The notes under the pieces are model-generated. The model did not search any database. It was not told the origin of the DNA and saw only the letters and a program-made list of their open reading frames with translations. A DNA stretch of 64,000 bases from contig NZ_CATNLZ010000005.1 of assembly GCF_950101795.1 (NCBI RefSeq), positions 1 to 64,000 of the forward strand. The letters are read 5' to 3'. Of this stretch, positions 17,034-25,399 are shown piece after piece; the first letter of the stretch is position 1; the number at the start of each line of letters is the position of its first letter. Source of the stretch: Nocardioides sp. T2.26MG-1 (lineage in GTDB: Bacteria > Actinomycetota > Actinomycetes > Propionibacteriales > Nocardioidaceae). A program made the position numbers and the translations under genes.

Positions 17034-17111
17034 GGACTTGTCGGCCGACTCTCCCGCTTCTCGGCCGTTGCAACCCCCGAGAAGCGGCAACTTCCCCGGT
17101 GTACCGGGGAA
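17034..17111 (-). repeat. Palindromic repeat element, right copy (inverted)
   Basis: On the minus strand the order matches the left copy: palindrome CCCCGG-TACA-CCGGGG (17094-17109), spacer, then a hairpin with 11-bp arms CCGCTTCTCGG and CCGAGAAGCGG (17054-17087) whose loop contains GTTGCAAC, then a related tail. Where the left stem has G/C at one position this copy has C/G, so pairing is kept by a double change. It lies 73 bp upstream of the AbiEi-like start and 60 bp before the purine nucleoside phosphorylase gene. Confidence 0.75.
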
Positions 17112-17171
17112 ACTGCCCCCCGTCACTGCTCGAATCGTGCACCCACCAGCCCCCGCACTAGAGTCCGACCC

Positions 17172-17981
17172 GTGACGCAGCCCGAGACTTCCACGCCGTA
17201 CGACCACGCGAACCAGGCCGCCGCGCGGCTCGCCGAGCTGACCGGGATCGAGCGACACGACGTCGCCCTGGTGCTCGGGTCGGGCTGGCTGCCCGCCGTG
17301 GACGCGCTCGGCGAGGCGACCGCCGAGATCGCCACCACCGACCTGCCCGGCTTCTCCGGGGCCGCGGTCGCAGGCCACTCCGGCAAGATCCGCTCGGTCA
17401 AGGCCGGGGACAAGCAACTGCTGGTGTTCCTCAGCCGCACCCACTACTACGAGGGCAAGGGCGTCGCCGCGGTGGTGCACGGTGTGCGTACGGCGGCGGC
17501 CGCCGGCTGCCGCGCCATCGTGCTGACCAACGGCTGCGGCGGACTGAAGCCGACCTGGACGCCCGGCACGCCGGTGCTGATCAGCGACCACATCAACCTG
17601 ACCGGCCGCTCCCCGATCGAGGGTGCGCGCTTCGTCGACCTCACCGACCTCTACAGCTCGCGGCTCCGCGCCATGTGCCGCGAGGTCGACCCGACGCTCG
17701 ACGAGGGCGTCTACGTGCAGTTCCCCGGCCCGCACTACGAGACCCCGGCCGAGGTGCGGATGGCCGGCATCCTCGGCGGTCACCTGGTCGGCATGAGCAC
17801 GACGCTCGAGGCGATCGCGGCCCGCGAGGCCGGCATGGAGGTGCTCGGCATCAGCCTGGTCACGAACCTCGCCGCCGGCATCAGCGACCAGCCGCTCAAC
17901 CACGAGGAGGTCCTCGAGGCCGGCCGCGCCGCGGCCTCGCGGATGGGCGACCTGCTCGGACGGATCGTGCCCAGGATCTGA
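17172..17981 (+). CDS. Purine-nucleoside phosphorylase (trimeric class)
   Basis: 269 residues. Splits purine (deoxy)nucleosides with phosphate to base plus (deoxy)ribose 1-phosphate. Signatures of the trimeric family are present: LVLGSGWLP at the N terminus, phosphate site SRTHYYEGKG, TNGCGGLKP, QFPGPHYETPAEVRM and VLGISLVTNLAAGIS. The GTG at 17172 is supported by the position of the first strand and by TAGAGT seven bases before it. The stop overlaps the following TetR start (TGATG). The product sugar phosphate feeds the phosphosugar mutase and aldolase encoded 6-9 kb downstream. Confidence 0.93.
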   Translation: MTQPETSTPYDHANQAAARLAELTGIERHDVALVLGSGWLPAVDALGEATAEIATTDLPGFSGAAVAGHSGKIRSVKAGDKQLLVFLSRTHYYEGKGVAAVVHGVRTAAAAGCRAIVLTNGCGGLKPTWTPGTPVLISDHINLTGRSPIEGARFVDLTDLYSSRLRAMCREVDPTLDEGVYVQFPGPHYETPAEVRMAGILGGHLVGMSTTLEAIAAREAGMEVLGISLVTNLAAGISDQPLNHEEVLEAGRAAASRMGDLLGRIVPRI

Positions 17982-18604
17982 TGGACACCCGCCGGGCGCT
18001 GGTCGAGGCCGCCACGACCGCCTTCGCCGAGCACGGCGCGTTCACCGCGTCCCTCGTCGACATCACCCGGCGGGCCGGCCAGCGCAACCGCGGGGCGGTC
18101 CACTACCACTACGGCTCCCGGGAGGGGCTGCTCGTGGCCGTGCTCGAGCAGCACGCGGGGTTCCTCGCCGACCGCGAGGGCGAGCTGCTCGCGCACGCCC
18201 GCACGACCCCCGACGACGACCTCGCATCCGTCATCGAGGCGATCGTCCGGCCGGCGGTCGAGCTCGCCGAGACCGGCCCGTCCGGCCGCGACTACCTGGT
18301 GATCGTCGGGCAGCTGGTCGAGGAGTACGACCGCCTCGACCCGGCCGTCGACGAGGCATTGCGCCGGACCGGCGGGTACGCCGTGTACGACCTGCTCGCC
18401 GCCCGGATGCCCACCGTGGACGAGCCCCTGCACAACGAACGGCTGGCGCTGGTCACCGGGTTCATCCTGCGCGCGGTCGCCGACCGCGCCCGCGCCCAGC
18501 AGGCGGCGGCGCCGGGGCGCGCCCAGCTGCCCACGGACCGGTTCGTCGCCAACCTGGTCGCGATGGCGGCCCGGATGGCGAGCACCCCGGCCCTTGACGG
18601 TTAA
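17981..18604 (+). CDS. TetR-family transcriptional regulator
   Basis: 207 residues. The N-terminal HTH reads TRRALVEAATTAFAEHGAF and then VHYHYGSREGLLVAVL, typical of TetR proteins; the rest is a divergent helical ligand domain. The ATG overlaps the stop of the purine phosphorylase gene, so it is translated from the same message. A quinone-oxidoreductase gene starts 47 bp later. Its job could be control of that redox gene or of the salvage genes; the sequence does not decide. Confidence 0.85.
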   Translation: MDTRRALVEAATTAFAEHGAFTASLVDITRRAGQRNRGAVHYHYGSREGLLVAVLEQHAGFLADREGELLAHARTTPDDDLASVIEAIVRPAVELAETGPSGRDYLVIVGQLVEEYDRLDPAVDEALRRTGGYAVYDLLAARMPTVDEPLHNERLALVTGFILRAVADRARAQQAAAPGRAQLPTDRFVANLVAMAARMASTPALDG

Positions 18605-18651
18605 TACACCCTCTTAGTACGGTCGCCGCCATCCGTCGTGATGGAGGTCAC

Positions 18652-19689
18652 ATGAGGGCTGTCCGCGTGGTCCGGCACGGCGAGCCGCACGAGGCGATCG
18701 AGGTGCGCGCCGACGTGCCGGTCCCCGAGCCGGGCCCCGGCGAGGTGCGGGTCGCGGTCGCCGCCGCGTCGGTCAACTTCGGCGACGTCGCCCGCTGCCA
18801 CGGCGGGGTCGCGGCGGTGATGGCGCCGCCGCCGTTCACGCTCGGGATGGACGTCGCCGGTGTCGTCGAGGCGACCGGCCCCGGCGCCGAGGCGTGGCTG
18901 GGCCGTCGCGTCGTCGGCATCACGCCGCAGTCGCTCGGCGGTCTGGCCGAGCACGCGCTGGCCGCCACCGTGTTCGACGCTCCCCCGAGCCTCGACGACG
19001 CCGAGGCCGCGGCGTTCACGCTGCCCTTCCACGTCGGCTACCTCGCCCTCCACGAGCGTACTGGACTCCTGCCGGGCGAGACCGTGTTGGTCCGCGGTGG
19101 CGCGAGCGCGGTCGGTACGGCGGCGATCCAGCTCGCCCGGGCGGCGGGCGCCCGGGTGATCGCGACCGCGGGCGGACCCGACAAGACGCGCCTGTGCGCG
19201 GAGCTGGGCGCCGACGTGGTCGTCGACCACACCGACGAGGACGTCTTCGACGCCGTCATGGACGCCACCGGCGACCGCGGCGCGGACGTGATCTTCGACC
19301 CGGTCGGCGGCGAGCAGACCGAGACGATCTGGACCTGCGGAGCACTCGGCGGCCGCTACCTCGCGGTCGGGTTCAACGACGACCCGCAGTCCGGGCTGAC
19401 CGGGCGGCCGCTGCGCAAGCTTTCGATGGCCAACCTCTCCGTGCTGGGCGTGCTGCTCGCCTACCTCGACGTGCCGCGCGACTTCCGCCGCTTCGGCATC
19501 AACCCGTTCCCGCCCGAGACCGGCCGCCGCGTGCACGCCGCGCTGCTCGACCTGGTCGCCGCCGGGACGGTCCGGCCGGTGATCGGGCGCCGGATCGGCC
19601 TCGACGACGTCGCCGGCGCCCTCGAGGACCACGCCGCCCGCCGTACGACGGGTCGCACCGTCGTCGAGATCAGCCAGGAGACCAGATGA
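18652..19689 (+). CDS. Zinc-independent quinone oxidoreductase (MDR superfamily)
   Basis: 345 residues with a GroES-like N-terminal half and a Rossmann C-terminal half (VLVRGGASAVGTAAIQLARA). The cysteine/histidine zinc ligands of alcohol dehydrogenases are absent; the family signature ASVNFGDVARCHG takes their place. It should reduce quinones or enones with NADPH. A possible promoter upstream, TTGACG (18594-18599) and TACGGT (18618-18623), has an 18-bp spacer. GGAGG precedes the ATG. The stop overlaps the sulfotransferase start by four bases (ATGA), so the two proteins are probably made together. Confidence 0.88.
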   Translation: MRAVRVVRHGEPHEAIEVRADVPVPEPGPGEVRVAVAAASVNFGDVARCHGGVAAVMAPPPFTLGMDVAGVVEATGPGAEAWLGRRVVGITPQSLGGLAEHALAATVFDAPPSLDDAEAAAFTLPFHVGYLALHERTGLLPGETVLVRGGASAVGTAAIQLARAAGARVIATAGGPDKTRLCAELGADVVVDHTDEDVFDAVMDATGDRGADVIFDPVGGEQTETIWTCGALGGRYLAVGFNDDPQSGLTGRPLRKLSMANLSVLGVLLAYLDVPRDFRRFGINPFPPETGRRVHAALLDLVAAGTVRPVIGRRIGLDDVAGALEDHAARRTTGRTVVEISQETR

Positions 19690-20867
19690 ACCCAGCGATC
19701 GACCCAGCCGAGCTGATGGCCCAGGCCGGCGAGCAGACCGGCCTCGACGACTTCGGGGACCCGTCGTTCCGCGAGGGCCTGGAGCGCTACTGCGCCGCGC
19801 TCGTCGACGAGGCAGGGCTCAACGACCTCGGCGCGGTCGCGCTGCCGGCGTCGCTGGTCGGCGCCCTGGTCAACCGGCTGAGGGTCGTCGACTGGGCACG
19901 CCGGCACCCGGCCGTCACCGAGGAGCGCATCGAGGCCCCGGTCGTGGTGATCGGCATGTTCCGCGCGGGCACGACGTTCCTGTCCAACCTGCTCGACAAC
20001 GACCCGGCCAACCGGGCCCTGCTGGCGTGGGAGTCGCTGGACTCGGTGCCGCCGCCCACGCCCGCGGAGCGGCGCAGCGGCCCGCGGGTGGACGCCGCCC
20101 AGGGCGGGGTCGACATGCTCGAGGCACTCAACCCCGCGATCAGCGCGATCCACCACGAGGGCGCGGCCGACCCGACCGAGTGCATCGCGGTGATGGGGCA
20201 GGCCTTCCAGAGCATCTCGTGGGAGGCGATCGCCAACGTGCCGTCGTACGGCGCCTGGTGGCGCGCGGTCGACAACACGCCCGCCTACGACTACCACCGG
20301 CTGGTGCTCCAGACCCTCCAGAGCGGCGGCGTCCGCGGCCGCTGGACGCTGAAGAGCCCCCATCACGCGATGGCGCTCGACGCGCTGGTCACGACCTACC
20401 CCGACGCCCGGCTGGTGCTGCTGCACCGCGACCCGGTCGAGCTGGTGGGCTCCGTCTGCAGCCTCATCGACACGATGTCGAGCACGTTCAGCGACGCCGA
20501 CCACCGCGCCTACATCGCTCGACACTGGACCGGCACCCTCGAGGAGACCATCCGGCGCGTCGAGGACTTCCGGGTCCGTCGCCCCGACCATCCGATCCAC
20601 GAGGTGCACTACGCCCAGCTCGCCCGCGACCCGGCCGGCACCGTGCGCGGCATCTACGACGCGCTCGGCCTCGAGCCGGCGCCGGGCGGCTTCGAGGCGG
20701 TGGAGGCCCACGCCACCGCCCGGGTGCGCAACGAGTTCGGGGGCCACGTCTACGACGTCGCGCGGTTCGGCCTCACCGAGGTCGAGGTGCGTGAGCGGTT
20801 CAGCGAGTACGTCGAGCGCACCGGCGTCGAGCCGGAGCACGCGCCCGCAGGCCGGCGCATGCCTTAG
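19686..20867 (+). CDS. Sulfotransferase family protein
   Basis: 393 residues. The PAPS 5'-phosphosulfate loop is visible as GMFRAGTTFLSNLLDNDP (about residues 85-102), and the 3'-phosphate site as RLVLLHRDPVELVGSVCSL (about 243-261). KSPHHAMALDAL lies between them. It belongs to the mycobacterial-type sulfotransferases, which sulfate lipids or hydrophobic alcohols; the acceptor is unknown. It is translationally coupled to the quinone oxidoreductase, which suggests reduction and sulfation of the same class of molecule. The TAG stop is also the first half of a candidate -10 box for the next gene. Confidence 0.87.
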   Translation: MNPAIDPAELMAQAGEQTGLDDFGDPSFREGLERYCAALVDEAGLNDLGAVALPASLVGALVNRLRVVDWARRHPAVTEERIEAPVVVIGMFRAGTTFLSNLLDNDPANRALLAWESLDSVPPPTPAERRSGPRVDAAQGGVDMLEALNPAISAIHHEGAADPTECIAVMGQAFQSISWEAIANVPSYGAWWRAVDNTPAYDYHRLVLQTLQSGGVRGRWTLKSPHHAMALDALVTTYPDARLVLLHRDPVELVGSVCSLIDTMSSTFSDADHRAYIARHWTGTLEETIRRVEDFRVRRPDHPIHEVHYAQLARDPAGTVRGIYDALGLEPAPGGFEAVEAHATARVRNEFGGHVYDVARFGLTEVEVRERFSEYVERTGVEPEHAPAGRRMP

Positions 20868-20877
20868 CCTTCGCCGC

Positions 20878-21690
20878 GTGAAGGTTCTCGTCACCGGCGC
20901 CGCCGGCAGCATCGGACGTGTGGTCACCGTCGGCCTCGTGGACCGCGGGCACACGGTCGTCGGCCTCGACCGGGTCCCGCAGCCCGACGGGGACGAGGGC
21001 GCCTGGTACACCGTCGACGCGACCGATCCCGACGCCGTCGCCGCGGTGTTCGAGGAGGAGCCGCTCGACGCGGTCGTCCACCTCGCCGGACACCCGGGCG
21101 AGGCCAGCCTCCCCGACTCGCTCGCCTCGCACGTGATCACCACCGGCGCCCTGCTGGACGCGATGGTCGAGCACGACGTACGCCGCTTCGTCTACGCCTC
21201 CTCCAACCACGCCGTCGGCCGCACACCGCGCGCGGGCCTGGCCGACGGCGTGCTCAGGGTCGACGCCCGGCCCCGGCCGGACACGTTCTACGGCGTGGGC
21301 AAGGTGGCCGCGGAGGCGTTGATGAGCCTGTACGCCGACCGCTACGGCCTCGACGCCGTGGCCTGCCGGATCGGGTCGTTCCTGGAGCGACCCGAGACGG
21401 TGCGCAACCTGTCCACCTGGCTCTCCCACGACGACTGCGTGCGGATGGTGGACGCGGCGCTGACCGCGACCGCACCGGGCTTCGCGGTGCTGTACGGCAT
21501 CTCGCGCAACACCCGGGCGTGGTGGGACCTCGAGCCCGGGCGGGCGCTGGGCTACGACCCGCAGGACGACGCGGAGCGCTTCCTCGACTCGATCGTCGCG
21601 GGCGAGTGGGACGAGGCCCACGGCGCGCACGTCGGTGGTCCGTACGCGACCGCGGAGTTCGAGCGCCCCGCACTGGACCGCTCGTCCTGA
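20878..21690 (+). CDS. NAD-dependent epimerase/dehydratase family protein, uronate-dehydrogenase-like
   Basis: 270 residues, an extended SDR. The N terminus carries LVTGAAGSIGRVVTVGLVDR. The active site has ASSNHAVGR followed by FYGVGKVAAE (YxxxK). The SSNHA run and overall length match uronate dehydrogenases, which oxidise glucuronate or galacturonate to aldarolactones, but no uronate pathway is nearby. The start GTG at 20878 follows TAGCCT by seven bases, suggesting a leaderless message starting inside the end of the sulfotransferase gene. The product assignment is moderate; the family is secure. Confidence 0.82.
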   Translation: MKVLVTGAAGSIGRVVTVGLVDRGHTVVGLDRVPQPDGDEGAWYTVDATDPDAVAAVFEEEPLDAVVHLAGHPGEASLPDSLASHVITTGALLDAMVEHDVRRFVYASSNHAVGRTPRAGLADGVLRVDARPRPDTFYGVGKVAAEALMSLYADRYGLDAVACRIGSFLERPETVRNLSTWLSHDDCVRMVDAALTATAPGFAVLYGISRNTRAWWDLEPGRALGYDPQDDAERFLDSIVAGEWDEAHGAHVGGPYATAEFERPALDRSS

Positions 21691-21695
21691 CCCGC

Positions 21696-21726
21696 TTGAC
21701 CTGGAGTGCACTCCAGGGTCGAGACT
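21696..21726 (+). promoter_or_regulatory. MerR-type promoter of the merR gene
   Basis: TTGACC (-35, 21696-21701) is followed by an 18-bp perfect palindrome CCTGGAGTGCACTCCAGG (21700-21717) that fills the spacer. A weak -10 (GAGACT, 21721-21726) gives a 19-bp spacing, the over-long geometry that MerR activators correct by twisting DNA. The GTG start is six bases after the -10. A near copy lies before the aldo/keto reductase gene. Confidence 0.75.
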
Positions 21727-21732
21727 GCTCGG

Positions 21733-22143
21733 GTGAGCTACTCCATCGCCGAGGCCGCCGCTGCGACGGACCTGACGCCCGACACCCTGCGCTACTACGA
21801 GCGCGACGGGCTGATGCTGCAGCCGGTCACCCGGTCGGCGACCGGTCACCGTCGCTACTCCGAGCGGGACCTGACCTGGATCCAGCTGATCACCTGCCTG
21901 CGCGGCACCGGCATGCCGATCCGCGACGTACGCCGCTATGCCGAGCTGGTGCGGCAGGGCGACGGCAACGAGCAGGCCCGGCTCGACCTGCTGCGCGCCC
22001 ACCGCGCCCGCGTGCTCGCCCAGCTCGCCGAGGTGCAGGAGCACCTCGGCGCGATCGACCGCAAGATCGGGATCTACCTCGAGAAGGTCGACACCGAGAA
22101 CGTCGACCAGGGTCTTGACCTGGAGCGCACTCCAACCGCTTGA
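21733..22143 (+). CDS. MerR-family transcriptional regulator
   Basis: 136 residues. The winged helix-turn-helix is at the N terminus (YSIAEAAAATDLTPDTLRYY, then GHRRYSERDLTWIQLI). A dimerisation coiled coil follows (about 78-120), with a short C-terminal tail without the metal-binding cysteines of MerR or SoxR. It therefore probably senses aldehydes or another organic electrophile, as in the AdhR-like branch. The GTG at 21733 is chosen because it starts the HTH. A palindromic operator lies just upstream, and a similar one inside its own 3' end precedes the aldo/keto reductase. Confidence 0.9.
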   Translation: MSYSIAEAAAATDLTPDTLRYYERDGLMLQPVTRSATGHRRYSERDLTWIQLITCLRGTGMPIRDVRRYAELVRQGDGNEQARLDLLRAHRARVLAQLAEVQEHLGAIDRKIGIYLEKVDTENVDQGLDLERTPTA

Positions 22144-22145
22144 GT
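22115..22145 (+). promoter_or_regulatory. MerR-type promoter of the aldo/keto reductase gene
   Basis: TTGACC at 22115-22120, dyad TGGAGCGCACTCCA (one mismatch) and TTGAGT at 22140-22145 reproduce the layout of the merR promoter with a 19-bp spacer. It lies within the last codons of merR, so the operator bases also encode the C terminus of the regulator. The ATG of the reductase is seven bases beyond the -10. Confidence 0.72.
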
Positions 22146-22152
22146 GGTGGGC

Positions 22153-23157
22153 ATGACTCTCCAGAAGCGCACTCTCGGCACCGACTCCACCATCTCCGTC
22201 TCCGAGCTCGGCCTCGGCTGCATGGGCATGTCGGAGTTCTACGGCCGCGGTGACGAGGGCGAGGCGGTGGCCACCATCCACCGCGCCCTCGACCTCGGTG
22301 TCACCTTCCTCGACACCGCGGACATGTACGGCCCGTTCACCAACGAGCAGCTGGTCGGCAAGGCGATCGCCGGCCGCCGCGACGAGGTCCAGCTCGCCAC
22401 GAAGTTCGGCAACGAGCGGCTCCCGGACGGCACCCGCGTCGGCATCAACGGCAAGCCCGAGTACGTCCGCCAGGCCTGCGACGCCTCGCTCCAGCGGCTG
22501 GGCGTCGACCACCTCGACCTCTACTACCAGCACCGCGTCGACAAGACCGTCCCGATCGAGGAGACCGTCGGCGCGATGGCCGAGCTGGTCGCGGCCGGCA
22601 AGGTCCGCCACCTCGGGCTCTCCGAGGCCTCGGCCACGACGATCCGCCGCGCGCACGCCACCCACCCGATCACTGCCCTGCAGTCGGAGTACTCCCTGTT
22701 CACCCGCGACCTCGAGGACGAGATCCTCCCGGTCCTGCGCGAGCTCGGCATCGGCCTCGTGCCCTACTCCCCGCTCGGGCGCGGCATCCTGACCGGCGCG
22801 ATCACCTCCGAGTCGTCCCTGGACGAGGACGACTCGCGTCGCTCGGCGTACTTCCCCCGCCTCAACGGCGAAGGCCTGCGCGCCAACCTCCAGCTCGTCG
22901 ACCGCGTGCGCGCGATCGCCGACGAGAAGGGCTGCACGCCCGGCCAGCTCGCGCTCGCCTGGGTGCTCGCCCAGGGCGACGACGAGCTCGGCGTCGCGCC
23001 GATCCCCGGCACCAAGCGGGTGAAGTACCTCGAGGAGAACGTCGGCGCCGCCGCGATCGAGCTGACCCACGCCGACCTCGCCGCGCTCGACCAGGCGGTC
23101 CCGCGGGACGCCGTGGTCGGTGACCGGTACGGCGACATGAGCTCGATCGACGCGTAG
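22153..23157 (+). CDS. Aldo/keto reductase
   Basis: 334 residues, a TIM-barrel NADPH reductase of aldehydes and ketones. The catalytic tetrad is visible: Asp and Tyr in FLDTADMYG, Lys in LATKFG and His in YYQHRVD. The C-terminal cofactor region [14 protein letters not shown] is intact. It belongs to the YakC/AKR13-like group. The ATG at 22153 is preferred over GTG codons just upstream because it begins the conserved strand and fits the promoter spacing. Control by the MerR protein through the operator at 22115 is strongly suggested, giving an aldehyde-sensing and detoxifying pair. Confidence 0.93.
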   Translation: MTLQKRTLGTDSTISVSELGLGCMGMSEFYGRGDEGEAVATIHRALDLGVTFLDTADMYGPFTNEQLVGKAIAGRRDEVQLATKFGNERLPDGTRVGINGKPEYVRQACDASLQRLGVDHLDLYYQHRVDKTVPIEETVGAMAELVAAGKVRHLGLSEASATTIRRAHATHPITALQSEYSLFTRDLEDEILPVLRELGIGLVPYSPLGRGILTGAITSESSLDEDDSRRSAYFPRLNGEGLRANLQLVDRVRAIADEKGCTPGQLALAWVLAQGDDELGVAPIPGTKRVKYLEENVGAAAIELTHADLAALDQAVPRDAVVGDRYGDMSSIDA

Positions 23158-23180
23158 GGGTCGGCGCCGCGCCAGCCTGC

Positions 23181-23205
23181 GGTTTCGGCTGCTGGCAGCC
23201 GAACC
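23181..23205 (+). terminator. Candidate hairpin terminator after the aldo/keto reductase
   Basis: CGGCTGC-TG-GCAGCCG forms a 7-bp stem extended by GGTT/AACC with one bulged base. No T-run follows, as is common in high-GC actinobacteria. A 13-bp direct repeat CCCCGCGGCCCGC follows at 23204 and 23223. It lies between two convergent genes. Confidence 0.45.
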
Positions 23206-23258
23206 CCGCGGCCCGCGCCCGACCCCGCGGCCCGCACACCTGAGGGGTCCCGCCGAGA

Positions 23259-23696
23259 TCACGCCAGCGCGGCGACCCGCTCCGAGAGCCCCGCCACACA
23301 GCCGGCCATCATCCGGTGGTGGTTCCAGCGCAGCACCGGGCGGGCGACGTACGACGCCAGGCCGAGCAGCCCGCCGACGGTGACGTGCTGGTCGAGGTCG
23401 AGGCGGGTGCCGCCGTCGTCGGGCGCGAGCGTGAAGCCCACGGTGCCCGCGAGGTCGCCGGACACCTCGACCTCGAGCCGCGACGGCGAGCGGTCGGCGG
23501 CGTGCAGGACCAGGTCGAGGGTGTAGGGCAGGGCCGAGCGGCACAGCACCCGCGCGTCGTCCGGTCCGAGCGAGGCGACCGCGACGACCTGGGGCCACCA
23601 CTCGGGGTAGCGCTCCAGGTCGAGGAGCACGTCGTGGACGGCGGCAGGGGGTCCGGGGACGTGCCAGCGACCACCGAAGACGAAGGAGGGACTCAC
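23259..23696 (-). CDS. SRPBCC/START-like domain protein
   Basis: 145 residues with the polyketide-cyclase/START layout: an N-terminal strand FGGRWHVPGP, helix AAVHDVLLDLERYPEWWPQV, a long beta sheet and a C-terminal amphipathic helix. Such proteins bind hydrophobic ligands; no catalytic signature is visible. The GTG start is at 23696, only 17 bp from the divergent phosphosugar mutase start, so the two promoters overlap the other gene's 5' end. No functional link to its neighbours is evident. Confidence 0.8.
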   Translation of the reverse strand: MSPSFVFGGRWHVPGPPAAVHDVLLDLERYPEWWPQVVAVASLGPDDARVLCRSALPYTLDLVLHAADRSPSRLEVEVSGDLAGTVGFTLAPDDGGTRLDLDQHVTVGGLLGLASYVARPVLRWNHHRMMAGCVAGLSERVAALA

Positions 23697-23713
23697 CCTC
23701 GTATCGTGCCCCT

Positions 23714-25393
23714 ATGACGTCCGCCGATGTGAGCACCGAAGTGCGCGCCCTGCTCGAGACCGCCCGCGCCTGGGCCGCCGACGACCCCGACGAGCAGACC
23801 CGTGCGGAGCTCGAGGCGGTCATCGCCGCGGTCGAGGCGGGCGGCGACGCCGCCGACCTGCACGACCGCTTCGACGGCACCCTCGAGTTCGGCACCGCCG
23901 GCCTGCGCGGGGCGCTGGGCGCGGGCTCCAACCGGATGAACCGGGTCGTCGTGACCCGCGCCGCCGCAGGGCTGGCGGCGTACCTCATCGAGGCCACGCT
24001 CCGCGATCCCGCGGCCGGTCGCGGCGCGGTCGTGATCGGGTACGACGCGCGGCACAACTCCGACGTGTTCGCCCGCGACACGGCCGAGGTGATGACCGGC
24101 GCCGGCCTCACGGCGTACCTGCTCCCCCGCCCGCTGCCGACGCCGCTGCTGGCCTACGCCATCCGCGAGCTCGGCTGCGTCGCCGGGGTCATGGTCACCG
24201 CCAGCCACAACCCGCCGCAGGACAACGGCTACAAGGTCTACCTGGGTGACGGCAGCCAGATCGTGCCGCCGGCCGACGCCGAGATCGCCGCCCGGATCGC
24301 GGCCGTCGGCCCGGTCTCCCGCGTGCCCCGCGGTGGCGGTGGGACGACCCTCGACGAGGAGATCATCGACCGTTACCTCGACACGGTGGCGAGCCTGGCC
24401 GAGGACGGCCCCCGCGACCTGTCGATCGTCTACACGCCGCTGCACGGGGTGGGCGGCACGACCGTCCAGCGGGTGCTCGAGGCCGCGGGCTTCTCGGAGC
24501 CGGCCGTCGTCGAGCAGCAGGAGCAGCCCGACGCGGACTTCCCGACCGTGGCCTTCCCCAACCCCGAGGAGCCGGGGGCGATGGACCTCGCCATGGCGCT
24601 GGCCCAGGCCCGCGGCGCGGACCTCGTGGTGGCCAACGACCCGGACGCCGACCGGTGCGCCGCCGCCGTGCCCGACCCACACGGCTGGCGGATGCTGCGC
24701 GGCGACGAGGTCGGCGCGCTCCTGGCGCACGGGCTGCTGAGCCGCGGCAAGCAGGGCACCTACGCGACCAGCATCGTCTCCTCGAGCCTGCTCGGGAAGA
24801 TGGCCGCCGCCGCAGGCCAGCCGTACGCCGAGACCCTCACGGGCTTCAAGTGGATCGGCCGCGTCGAGGGCCTCGCGTTCGGCTACGAGGAGGCGCTCGG
24901 CTACTGCGTCGACCCGGAGCACGTGAAGGACAAGGACGGCGTCTCGGCGCTGCTGCTGCTGTGCGAGCTGGCCGCGGCGGCCAAGGCCGAGGGCCGCGGG
25001 CTGGTGGACCTGCTGGACGACATCGCGGTCGAGCACGGCCTGCACGCGACCGACCAGCTCTCGGTGCGGGTCTCCGACCTCGGCGAGATCGCGGCGGCCA
25101 TGGCCCGGCTGCGCGCGGCGCCGCCGACCGAGCTCGGCGGGCTCGCGGTCGAGCGGGCCGACGACCTCGCGACCGGCGGTCCGGACCTGCCGCCGACCGA
25201 GGGGCTGCGCTACTACCTGGCCGACGGGGCGCGGGTGGTCGTGCGTCCGAGCGGCACGGAGCCCAAGCTCAAGTGCTACCTGGAGGTCGTGGTGCCGGTG
25301 GACCCCGACGGCGGCGTGGACGCCGCCCGGATCGTGGCGGCCGGCCGGCTCGACGCCCTGCGCGACGGCATCAAGGCGGCCGCCGGGATCTAG
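23714..25393 (+). CDS. Phosphosugar mutase (phosphoglucomutase/phosphopentomutase-like)
   Basis: 559 residues. An alpha-D-phosphohexomutase: phosphoserine loop VMVTASHNPPQDNGYKVY, metal loop NDPDADRCA, sugar-binding GYEEALGYCVDPEHVKDKDG and the C-terminal phosphate site RPSGTEPKLKCYLEV. It interconverts 1- and 6-phosphates (or 1- and 5-phosphates) of sugars. The long type found beside deoC and purine phosphorylase genes often acts as phosphopentomutase, linking (deoxy)ribose 1-phosphate to the aldolase; that choice is inferred from context. The ATG follows TATCGT by six bases, suggesting a leaderless transcript. Confidence 0.9.
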   Translation: MTSADVSTEVRALLETARAWAADDPDEQTRAELEAVIAAVEAGGDAADLHDRFDGTLEFGTAGLRGALGAGSNRMNRVVVTRAAAGLAAYLIEATLRDPAAGRGAVVIGYDARHNSDVFARDTAEVMTGAGLTAYLLPRPLPTPLLAYAIRELGCVAGVMVTASHNPPQDNGYKVYLGDGSQIVPPADAEIAARIAAVGPVSRVPRGGGGTTLDEEIIDRYLDTVASLAEDGPRDLSIVYTPLHGVGGTTVQRVLEAAGFSEPAVVEQQEQPDADFPTVAFPNPEEPGAMDLAMALAQARGADLVVANDPDADRCAAAVPDPHGWRMLRGDEVGALLAHGLLSRGKQGTYATSIVSSSLLGKMAAAAGQPYAETLTGFKWIGRVEGLAFGYEEALGYCVDPEHVKDKDGVSALLLLCELAAAAKAEGRGLVDLLDDIAVEHGLHATDQLSVRVSDLGEIAAAMARLRAAPPTELGGLAVERADDLATGGPDLPPTEGLRYYLADGARVVVRPSGTEPKLKCYLEVVVPVDPDGGVDAARIVAAGRLDALRDGIKAAAGI

Positions 25394-25399
25394 GACCCT

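Noticed and set aside
20800..24111. A 1,103-codon open frame on the minus strand
   Set aside because: It is antisense to five well-defined genes, has no recognisable domain and a composition typical of shadow frames in high-GC DNA.
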